Below are positions 1-8,611 of a stretch of 64,000 nt of DNA, one piece after another. The stretch is from Notamacropus eugenii (lineage: Eukaryota > Chordata > Mammalia > Diprotodontia > Macropodidae). A program made the position numbers and the translations under genes. The stretch is taken from assembly GCF_028372415.1 (NCBI RefSeq), contig NC_092872.1:13482479-13546478 (forward strand), written 5' to 3'. The notes under the pieces are model-generated. The model was not told the origin of the DNA. It searched no databases and saw only the letters and a program-made list of their open reading frames with translations. Every line of letters starts with the position of its first letter. Within the stretch, counting starts at the first letter, position 1.

Positions 1-75
1 ATTAAATCCGCCACTCATTCTTTTTGCAGATGAACAAACTGAGACTTGGAGAGGCCAAGAGACTTGCTGAAGAAT

Positions 76-494
76 TGGTTGTTGTCCTTCATCTTCAGAG
101 AGGACTAAAATGACATCAACCATTGTAAAATGAAATTTCAGTGTGTCCGACTGTGGCTGATCAGACCAATAGGAGCTCAAAATGGTCTACCATAGGTTGG
201 GCACTGATAGTCAATATGAATATTTGGGGTGGATATCTCAAATTTGTGCATCCTGCATTTACTTTGTGCTGTCTCAATTCTGCTTTGCTCAAGGAGCACA
301 GCACCCTTTCTGATGTGGGCATGCCATGCTGAGCGGTCCTGAGCCAGTGTCTCCCATGTTGCACAGTCAAATCCAAAGATCTTGAGAGAGACCTTGAGAG
401 TATCCTTATATCATTTCTTCTGGCCACCATGTGATCGCCTGCCCCATGCATGTTCTCCATAAAACAAAGCAAAACAAAAAACAACACTATTTTA
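76..494 (+). mobile_element. SINE-like retroposon with target-site duplication and a paralogous empty site
   Basis: A 419-bp insert begins with a ttggttgttgtccttc-type sequence and ends in an A-rich tail. It is flanked by the 11-bp direct repeat TGCTGAAGAAT at 65-75 and 495-505. The paralogous site near 11330-11345 reads straight through without it. The sequence resembles marsupial non-autonomous retroposons whose ends carry the ttgttgtccttcattctcaaagaggacc motif; I am not sure of the family name. Confidence 0.75.
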
Positions 495-1149
495 TGCTGA
501 AGAATACTTAGGTAGGAAATAGTAGAAACAGGTTTCAAACTCAAGTCCTTCCAGTTCAGTGCTTTTTGGTCCCACAATGCTTTTTGCTCTCATTTTCTAG
601 ACCACTGGTGTCAGAGTCAAGGAAGAAAGAGACCACTAAATCCTCCACAGTATCTATGCCTACCATATATTGAGTTAGCGAAAGATATAAAAATAATTAA
701 CTATTTTGTATTGTATTTCTATTTATTTTGTTAAATGTTTACTATTTGCAATTTAATCTGGTTTCCTCAGTAGTGATGTTGTCTGCATTGGGCCTCTTAT
801 ACATCATCAACAATCTTAAATTTAAAGGGGGAAGGGACTTTTCAGGAAGAGCCATAGATAGCAGTGACTTGCCCAAGGCTGCACAGCTACAATCAGGGGC
901 TGAGCCAGGATTTGACAAAGTTTTCCTCTACATCTCCCCGCATCAAGTGGAATGATTGGCCGGGTAGTGGAAAGAATCTCTGTACTTCAAACAGTCTCTA
1001 CTCTCAGTGACTGAAAATAGAAATATTTGCATCATAAATCTAGGGTGAAATGAATATCATATGTACAAAGTAGTTAAGTGCAACATGGTTTGTGGAGAAG
1101 GTGCATTAGTAGCCTGTGAATTGGTAAAGGCTTCATACCTTGCCAAGAC

Positions 1150-1310
1150 AGCAGGGTTTTGGAGTCATGGGTTCACATTCAGGCTCTGTAACTTAGTCAT
1201 TGTATAACCTTGGGCAAATCATTGATCCTCTCTGGACCTCTGTTTACTTCTCTAAACAGAAAAATTGTTTGAGAGTCTTCTGACTCCAAATCCAGCCTGC
1301 TTTTGTACCA
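1150..1310 (+). repeat. MIR / CORE-SINE fragment
   Basis: The CORE signature is recognisable (a ccttgggcaaatcattgatcctctctgg-type stretch, followed by a run typical of MIR 3' parts). It is duplicated at about 14220-14350 as part of block X. Confidence 0.7.
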
Positions 1311-1344
1311 GATCACACTACTTAACATATGAGACCTTTCACAA

Positions 1345-1570
1345 TGAAGTTAGTATTTATAACAGATAGCATTTTACAATGCTTTAAGATTTGCCAATCA
1401 CTTCTCAAATACTATCTCATGCGATTGTCATAATAACCCTATGCAGCAGGTGCCATTATTATCCTAATTTTATAGAGGAGGGAACTGAGGTTAAGCAACT
1501 TGCCCAGGGTCACACAACTGGGAAGTGTCTGAGATTAGATTAGAAATTAGATTTGAGTCTTACTGGCTCC
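1345..1570 (-). repeat. MIR fragment, reverse orientation
   Basis: The stretch reads as reverse-complement MIR: an attttatagaggagggaactgagg motif, then aacttgcccagggtcacacaactgg. The paralogue lies at about 14425-14655. Confidence 0.75.
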
Positions 1571-1690
1571 CAATGAGTGTGGTTTTCATTTGTGTTTTTC
1601 TAATTATTGTTCGTGATATAGAGCATTCTTTTTCATATGCCTATTGATAGCTTGGTTTTGTTCCTCTGAAAGTTCTTGTTTGCGTCCTTA

Positions 1691-1880
1691 GAGGCAGGAA
1701 GGTGGGGAAGCAGATTAAGGCCTCCGCTGGGAGCCAAGAAGACAAATTCTGCCTCACATATCTACTAGCTCTTTGATTCTGGGTAAGTGACTTCACCTCT
1801 GTTTGCCCCATTTTCCTCAAATGTGAAATGGGGATAACAATAGCACCTATCTGCCAGGATTATTGAGAGGATCACACTGC
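1691..1880 (+). mobile_element. tRNA/CORE SINE inside L1-B
   Basis: The stretch starts with a ggcaggaaggtggggaagcag tRNA-like head and continues with the CORE motif (gattctgggtaagtgacttcacc) and an aatggggataacaatagcacc stretch. It sits at the same ORF2 position as the SINE at 19619-19830 in the other L1 copy, so the two were duplicated together. Confidence 0.75.
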
Positions 1881-2587
1881 CCATTCTTATCTTCTGACTC
1901 GTTTGTCAATTGTGTAAAAGCTGTTTTTCATATAAAGTTGAATTATTTATTTATAAACAAGATCTTGATAAAAGAAACTAGATGCAAAGACTATTTTTTT
2001 CCTATTTACGTGCTTGTCACCTAATTTTAGCTGCCTTGCTTTTTTTGGTGAAAAAAGTTTAATTTTATGTGATTGGAATCAAAATTGTCCATTTTAACTT
2101 CTGTGATACTCTTCTTTGGTCATAAACTCTTCCCCTACCCATGGAACTGATGGACAATTTGTTCCTTGCACTACTAATTTGTTTATAATGTCAGTCTTTG
2201 TGACTAAATCACACAACCATTTGGAGCTTGTCTTGGTATACAGTGTTGTTCATCTACTTTGTACATAGTTTCCACCAGTCTGCTTAGGGTGTAGTTCCAA
2301 ATTTCTCTCAAGAATGATTGGATGAATTTACAACTCATAAGTCCCTCTGGTCATAGTGTATAAGCTTTGTGACTCATTCCTCAGAGTTTTGCAACAATAT
2401 TCATTAGGTATATTGTCCTCTAGGTTTCCACTCCTCTGTTTTAACTCTCTCTTGTTTAGCTATCAAGACTATATTTATATTATAGATGGAATCTCTTTTC
2501 TCAGTTTTTCAACGTGTATGTCATATTGGAACAAACTATTCTTTAAATATTTGATAGAATTCACTTATAAATGCATTTGTTTTGTTT

Positions 2588-2629
2588 TGTGTGTGTGTGT
2601 GTATGTGTGTGTGTGTGTGAGTGAGATAG

Positions 2630-2702
<73 letters not shown>
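2588..2702. repeat. Microsatellite (TG)n followed by (GA)n
   Basis: An interrupted GT run (about 2588-2622) is followed by about 70 bp of pure GA. It produces long serine/leucine-type chance frames on both strands that are not genes. A TG tract also precedes the paralogous SINE at 24943. Confidence 0.95.
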
Positions 2703-2704
<2 letters not shown>

Positions 2705-3680
2705 TTGGGCAGATATGTAGTGCAATGGAGAAAACTTGGAGTCAGATGTCCTGAGTTCATGTGTTGCCTCACATAGTTATCAGTTGAGTGACTCTGGCAA
2801 CTCTCTTAAACTCTCAGCCTCATTTTTCTCATATGAGATAGCACCTGCTGATGGGGTACTTAGGTGCATGTGCCCCAATTCTAAAATCACATTTCTTCCT
2901 AGTCTCAAAACACTATCCCAGGCAGTTTCTCCCCTGCTCAAGGACAGTCTACCCTAGCCACAATCGTTATCTCCCTTCCTGATACAGCAAACAGCTGCAC
3001 CTATAGAACTTACTAGTCTGACCCAGCTGTGTACTGGCTGAACTGGCTGTGCACTGGGTCATAACGACATTTAGTACTCACTGGCCAATTATATGTATCC
3101 TAGACTTAGACCTACATATACTCCCTCACATTTATCTTGTCTAACAAGACATTGATGAGAGCAGCCTGGTATTCCTTAGTCAACCCTGACCACTAGTTGA
3201 CTTAGTGATGTTTCAGGCCTAAAAACACACCTCCATATAGCCCCCCTTGGGCTATTTCCTCATGAACTCTGGGTAAAATAGCTGTACAGTAGCTATCAAA
3301 AGAACGTTTAAGAACTAATCACTCTTTAAGCACTCCCTAGTCCCACCCTGAATCAGCTAATTAGCATATTTGGCACCTGTTTAACTGTAGAATATCCTAT
3401 ATAAACTTTACCCACACCTCTCTAAGATTGCAGGTTTTCTAAGAATTCTGGACAGCTGAAAAGTGCAGTAAATCTTTACCTTAACCCAACAATGCTTGAG
3501 TTCATATATTATTCTCCAGATGACCCACTGAGGGAATGTCAGTCTTGGAGGTCTTGTACACCCTTCCACCCCTTCATCTGCACCTCTAGGAACTGTGGTG
3601 AGGAGAAAATAAAATAATATTTGTAAAGTGCTTTTAAAATCTTAAAATGCTGCATAAATTGGAGCTGCTCTCTAAATCGT
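2703..3680 (+). mobile_element. tRNA/CORE SINE split by an LTR insertion
   Basis: The left half (2703-2846) and right half (3580-3680) together match the uninterrupted SINE at 24943-25180. That match includes the cttgggcag head, the gagtcagatgtcctgagttc region and the gtgaggagaaaataaaa region on the right. The break coincides with the LTR at 2847-3579. Confidence 0.8.
2847..3579 (+). mobile_element. Solo LTR fossil (endogenous retrovirus type)
   Basis: A 733-bp insert interrupts a SINE and is flanked by GCACCT on both sides (2841-2846 and 3580-3585). It contains a TATA-box-like tatataaac at about 3398-3408 and a downstream region typical of an LTR R/U5. A related fragment lies at 55695-55940. 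No internal retroviral coding region is present, so it is a solo LTR and a fossil. It is older than the LTR at 12142, judging by its less clear ends. Confidence 0.65.
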
Positions 3681-5169
3681 TATTTAATTCTTTTTCTTTT
3701 TTTATTGATTTTTTAAACCAACTCCTAGTTTCATTTATTGATTCAATGATTGTTTTGCTTTCAATTTTTTGTCTTATTTAATTATCAGAATTTTTATTAT
3801 GTTCTTTAATTTAATTTTTTCCCATTTATTTGTTTTCCAGTAGTTGTTTTTTAGTTACATGTTCAATTCATTAATCTGCTTTTTTCCTTTTATTGATGAA
3901 AATGCCTAGAGACATGAAATTCCTCCTCAGCAGTGTTTTGCCTGCATCACCCAAATTTTTCTATGTTGTTGCATTATTTTTGATGAAATTATCGATTATT
4001 TCTGTGATTTGTTTTCTGACTGATCCCTATGTAGAATTGAGATATTCAGTTTCAATTTTCAATCACATTGTCAATGGTTCTTTACTGAATGCAATTTTTA
4101 TTACATTATGGGGATGTAAAACATAGATTTAACATTTCTTCTGCATTTGTTAGTGAATTTTTTATGCTTTACTCACATGGTCAATTTTTGTCAAGATGTC
4201 CTATACAGTTGAGAAATAGGTATCCTTTCTATTTCTATTCTATAACATGCAGATTTTTTTCTTATCTCACTTTTCTAAAATTATTTTCAGGTTCTTAACT
4301 TCTTTTTCAATTTTCTTTTTGGTGAGATTTTTTTAGGCCTGAGAGTGGTAGGGTCCCCCTCCATTACAGTTTTACTATTACTCTCTAGAACTCATTTTAC
4401 TTTTCCTTTAAGTATTTTGATGTTATGCCATTTGGTGGACATATATTTACTGCTGACATTAATTTGTAGGCTATTTTACCTTTCAGTAAAATGTAGTTTC
4501 TCTATGTATCTTTTAAAATTAAGTCTCTTTTGCTGCTGTTTTATTTAAGATAAAACTCCCATAGTTTTATTTTTTTTTTACTTCAGCTAAAGTGTAATAG
4601 ACTTTGCTCCAGTTCCTTATTTTAATTTTGTATGCGTCTTTGTTTCAAAGGTGCTTTCATAGACTGCACATGATTAGATTCTGCTAACCCATTCAACTAT
4701 CCTCTTCCTTTCTAAAAACAAATTTATCTCAATGAAATTCCAATTTATGATTACTTATTATATATTTCCCCCCATCCTATTTTCCTATATGTTCCTTATC
4801 TGTTTCCCACCTCTGCTTCTTTTTCTAAAACTAATCCCTTTCTTGGAATTCCCTTTTGTTGTATTCCCTTTTCCCCCTGTTCCTTTGTTGAATGAAGAGT
4901 ATTTTTATACCCAACTTTCTGTGTGTGTCTCTGTGTTTCCTTCCTTTGATCAGTTCAGAAAACAGTAACATTCAAGTGTCATCCATTCCCACTCAAACAT
5001 TCCCCTGTTTTGTACATACTTCTAACTGTTCACCACAATTACATGAGATATTTTCCCCTGTTCTTCCTCTGCCTTTTTCCATTTGGTATATTCCTCTTCC
5101 TCCACCTTGTTGCCTGCTACCCACCTCCCTTTTCCCTCTACTGTAAAAGCTCTTCCTTGCCCACTTCTT

Positions 5170-5691
5170 TTTTTTTTAAATTATTTTTTAATGTTTAACA
5201 ATCACTGCCATACAATTGAGATTTTATCCCCCCCACACTTGCCCCCCACTACCCCCCTCCCTCCCCACGACTGCATACAATTCTGTATAGGTTCTACATA
5301 GACTTTCCTATTGAGTACATTTTCACCATAGTCATGCTATGTAGTCAGACTAAAATAAATGGAAGAAATCATATAACAAATCAAAACATGATACACAAAA
5401 ACATACACATACACAAGCATGATCTGCTGCATTCTGAGAATGACTTCCATATTTCTTTCTCTAAGTGTGGAAGGCATTTTGCCTTAGAGAACCACCACTG
5501 GGATTTTATTATTATTATTTTTTAAGAAGTTCTTGCGTTATTACAAAATTCCAAGTCTACCAGAAAAAACTCTCGCACACTGTGGTCGTTGCTGTGCACA
5601 AAGTTCTCCTGGTTCTGCTCCTTTCACTCAGCATCAGGTCATATAAGTCCTTCCAGGCCTCTCTGAAGTCTTCTTGTTCATCATTTCTTAT
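5170..5691 (-). mobile_element. 5'-truncated L1 3' end inserted into L1-B
   Basis: This starts with a T-rich run (the poly(A) tail of a minus-strand insert) and carries the marsupial L1 3' UTR and the last part of ORF2. It stops abruptly, flanked by the perfect 14-bp repeat CTTGCCCACTTCTT at 5156-5169 and 5692-5705. The host L1 sequence resumes cleanly on the other side. Confidence 0.9.
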
Positions 5692-5831
5692 CTTGCCCAC
5701 TTCTTATATGTGAAATAATTTCCCCCACTCTTCCTATATCTTCCCTTTTCTCCCAGGGCCTCCCTCTTTCTCACTCTTTTTGTTGGAGATCATCCCAACA
5801 TAATTGACTCCCGCTCATATTCTCTGTCTGT

Positions 5832-6076
5832 ATTGTGGTTGTTTAGTCCTTTCAGATGTGTCTGTGTCTTTGTGACCCCATGTAGGGTTTTTGTGGGAAA
5901 GATCCTTGAATGGTTTTCCATTTCCTTCTCAAGCTCTTTTAACAGATGAAGAAATTGAGGCAAACAGTGTGAGATGACTTGCCCAAAGTAACACAGCTAG
6001 GCCAAATTTGAACTCAGAAAGATGAGTCTCCCAACTCCAGGCCAGGCACTCTAGCTACTGTACCATCTAGCTGTCT
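5832..6076 (-). mobile_element. MAR1-like CORE-SINE with BovB/RTE-type tail
   Basis: In reverse complement this ends in a tail resembling MAR1/BovB 3' ends (the plus strand reads gtcctttcagatgtgtctgtg...ttttccatttccttctcaagctc). It also contains the CORE region (gatgacttgcccaaagtaacacagctag) and the tRNA-like head near 6060 (accatctagctgtct). It is followed by a short TC/TA simple repeat (6077-6125). Confidence 0.75.
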
Positions 6077-6807
6077 CTCTCTCTCTCTCTATATATAATA
6101 TTATATTATATAATATATATAATACGAAGTCCTTAGGCATGCAATACATTATCTTCCACGTAGGAAGGTGAACAGTTTAATCTTATTGAGTCATTTATGA
6201 TTTCCTCCTTTCTATTTAACTTTTTAATGCTTCTTTTGAATCTTGTATTTGAAGGTCCGATTTTCTATTCATCTTCCCGTTTTGGGTGAATCCAAGGTGG
6301 TGTGATCTGGGGAGGGGTATGGACACAGTTCTCAAAGTCTACACTCTGGTCTTTAGCCAGGAAAAGTTCCCTGCTCCCATACAGTTGCAAATGGTGGCAC
6401 TCCTAACTGCCATGGAACCGTGACCCAGAACTGGGCATAGACCATGCAATTGCCAATCAGAACCAGTCGGACCCAGTGCCAGCATAGGGTCCCATAATCT
6501 CTTTCTGATCAGTTGTTCAATGCCTTCACCATCTCTGGGCTGAGAGCTCCTGAAGCTGCTGTTGTTGGTGTCTCAGACACTTCCAAGGCCCATAACTGTT
6601 GCTTCATGTACTCTGGACAGACCCTTACCTTAGTGTCACAGATTCTCCTACCAAACTTAAGTTGCCTTAGGCTAGAAAAATATTTTGATCTGACATTTTT
6701 GTTGACTCTGCCTCTCTAGAATTTGATTTGAAGTTGTTTGTAGGCAAATGTTGGGAGAGTTCATCTGAGTTGTTGCCTGTACTCTACCATCTGGCCACAG
6801 CCTCCAA

Positions 6808-7029
6808 CCTTCAAGTATAGTACTTATAATACTTATGTACTATATGCTACATACTGTAGCATATAGTACTATGAAAAGTCCTCATCTCCTTTGTTAAAGC
6901 AAATTACTTATGAAAAGTTCTCAAGGACTTGCCTGTTTCATCTATAAAATGGGACAATCATCCCTGCTCTGCCTACTTGCACAAGACCTCATACATAGAT
7001 TATTTAGTGTAATCCACACCCTCCCCCTT
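6808..7029. other. Short non-coding stretch
   Basis: There is an AT-rich near-palindromic run (tagtac/gcatatagtac, about 6818-6870), then a small MIR-like piece (tttcatctataaaatggga). I see no gene here. Confidence 0.5.
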
Positions 7030-7215
7030 TTACAGCATTGCTGACAAGCAGGCATCCAGCCTCCATATGAAGACTTTCCTTGATGGGGAACACCTTACCT
7101 CTAAGGCAACCAATGCTTCTTTGAGGTAGTTCTAATTTCTAGAGGGTTTTTCTTTCCATCCAGTCTAGACCTGCCCCTCCATAACTTCTCCCCATTGACA
7201 TTGGGAGTCAAGGGC
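7030..7215 (+). repeat. L3/CR1-like ancient LINE fragment
   Basis: The sequence matches the widespread CR1/L3 text from memory: gctgacaagcaggcatccagc, gatggggaacacc, then ttctccccattgacattggg. Confidence 0.6.
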
Positions 7216-7368
7216 AGGAAGACTAATCTCTCATGACAACCCTAATGGCAAGCAACAGGTAAGATTATGTGAAGTTACTTCAGAAAGGACAAAGAAAATA
7301 AGTTACTCTGTTTTCAAAGGGCAAATTAAAAGAACCAAAAAATGCAGGTTCCATTCCAAAATGAAGTC

Positions 7369-7374
7369 TTTATT
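7369..7374 (-). promoter_or_regulatory. Poly(A) signal AATAAA of the minus-strand peptide gene
   Basis: The plus strand reads TTTATT, which is AATAAA on the minus strand, about 230 nt after the predicted stop codon (7608-7610). It is the first canonical signal downstream of that stop. The 3' UTR between them is largely MIR-derived (7400-7600). Confidence 0.6.
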
Positions 7375-7399
7375 TGGATATAAAGGGAAGAAAGGCTCT

Positions 7400-7600
7400 G
7401 AGCGTTTATCCAGCACCAATGTTATCTCATTGGATGGTCACAACAGCCCTGGGATGTAGGTGCTGATATTCTCTCTTTTTGACTTTTGAGGAAAGTGAGA
7501 TAAACTGAGACTAAGTGACTCGACCGGGATTGCACAGTTAGTAAGTGTCTGAGGACATATTTGAACTTCAGGCCCAGTACTTTCTATCAGTTGTTCTCAG
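7400..7600 (-). repeat. MIR-derived sequence within the predicted 3' UTR
   Basis: On the plus strand this reads as inverted MIR (gaggaaagtgagataaactgagac, then cgaccgggattgcacagttag). It follows the stop codon of the minus-strand gene and would form most of its 3' UTR. Confidence 0.6.
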
Positions 7601-7607
7601 AGGTAGA

Positions 7608-7718
7608 TTACGGCTTGTTTTTAAGAATTGCAACAACACCTGTTTTAATTGCCTCCTTTAAAACGTTTGTGATGACTTTTTTCAGTGATTCAGGGACTCC
7701 TCTTTTGGCTCGCACAGC
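7608..7718 (-). CDS. Last exon: furin site plus 30-residue cationic amphipathic peptide
   Basis: The acceptor is preceded by a pyrimidine-rich tract (ttttctattcttcatcctgcag on the minus strand). The exon encodes 36 residues and a TAA stop. It opens AVRAKR and continues into a Lys-rich segment containing ESLKKVITNVLKEAIK, ending in ILKNKP. Hydrophobic residues V/I/L/A recur every three to four positions, as in a one-sided helix. In cathelicidins the last exon encodes the antimicrobial peptide, and this exon fits that role. There is no cysteine or tryptophan. Confidence 0.78.
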   Translation of the reverse strand, partial: AVRAKRGVPESLKKVITNVLKEAIKTGVVAILKNKP

Positions 7719-8537
7719 CTGCAGGATGAAGAATAGAAAAGTTTAGTATTTTGGGAATGGTGGTAATAATTCCCATTTCTCTAGTTTTACAAACCTAGTG
7801 AGGGAGGTGTGGAAATACTATTGTCCTTATTTCCCAGATGAGGAAACTGGCTCAGAGGAGGAAGTCACCTGTTTAGAGTCACAGAGCTAATAAGCATCTA
7901 AAGTAGGACTTGAACCCAGGTCTTTGAACTCCCAGGCCAAGGTTCTAACTCCACTACCTTGCACTGCATTCTATATGTAGCAGGTGCATAACAAATGTTT
8001 GTTGTATGGGGTTGTACTCTGTACTTCAAGACAGTTCAAATCTTCCTTCTTCCCTAAACCTTCCAGCCCACAACTCTGTTTTCCTTCTTTGGACTTCTAT
8101 GTATTTTATCATTAGTGGTCATCTAGCCCTTCCCATATCCTGGTTATTTACTACCTATGAGACTTGGTGCAAGAATTTATTTGACCCAATCCCTTCATTT
8201 GAAAGATGAGGAAAACTGAGGGCTTAGAAAAAGTTAAATGAGTTGCCAAAAGAAATCCAGACAATCAGTGACAGAGTTGGGAATCAAACCAATGTCTTTG
8301 GGCTATAAAATTTAGTGTAATTTTCCACAAACAACACTTAATTGATTAATTATATCTGGTGGTGTGAGCATTTTCCCAATTGCCCCTTCCCTCTTGGCTG
8401 CTCTGCTGGATGCTCTAGGGCAAGAAATGGCATCAAGGACCACTTGCCAGGGCCACATGTCTGACCTTCACATTAGTTTCCTCCTCATTGATGGCTGTGA
8501 TTATTCACCAAAGTATTTCTCCTTTTGGGGGGGGGGG

Positions 8538-8611
<74 letters not shown>

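Larger units (their letters stand above)
1..1577. repeat. Segmental duplication block X, copy 1
   Basis: Positions 1-64 plus 495-1577 align along their length with 11273-11591, 13061-13490 and 14183-14655, in the same order and orientation. The second copy lacks the 76-494 insertion and instead carries two L1s and an LTR. The block is low-copy sequence containing MIR debris, with no gene that I can see. Near 1573 it jumps into L1 sequence that in the second copy lies about 4.8 kb further on (near 19500), so this copy carries a deletion. The boundaries are mine by eye. Confidence 0.8.
1578..6807 (-). mobile_element. L1-B: long degraded LINE-1, minus strand, with nested insertions
   Basis: Read on the minus strand this runs from an L1 5' end (the complement of the plus-strand end near 6784-6806, an actctaccatctggcc motif) through remains of the inter-ORF region and the endonuclease half of ORF2 (about 3690-4700) to the ORF2 C-terminal region (1580-2560). 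No ORF survives and much of ORF1 and central ORF2 is missing. It contains a SINE at 1691-1880, another SINE split by an LTR (2703-3680), a younger L1 tail (5170-5691) and a MAR1-like SINE (5832-6076). It is paralogous to the larger element at 18145-29147, because both share SINEs at the same internal sites. Confidence 0.8.

Noticed and set aside
8428-8503. Possible exon 3 remnant of the minus-strand gene
   Set aside because: Only a few residues resemble exon 3, splice sites are poor and the frame soon meets a stop. I kept it as a note only.
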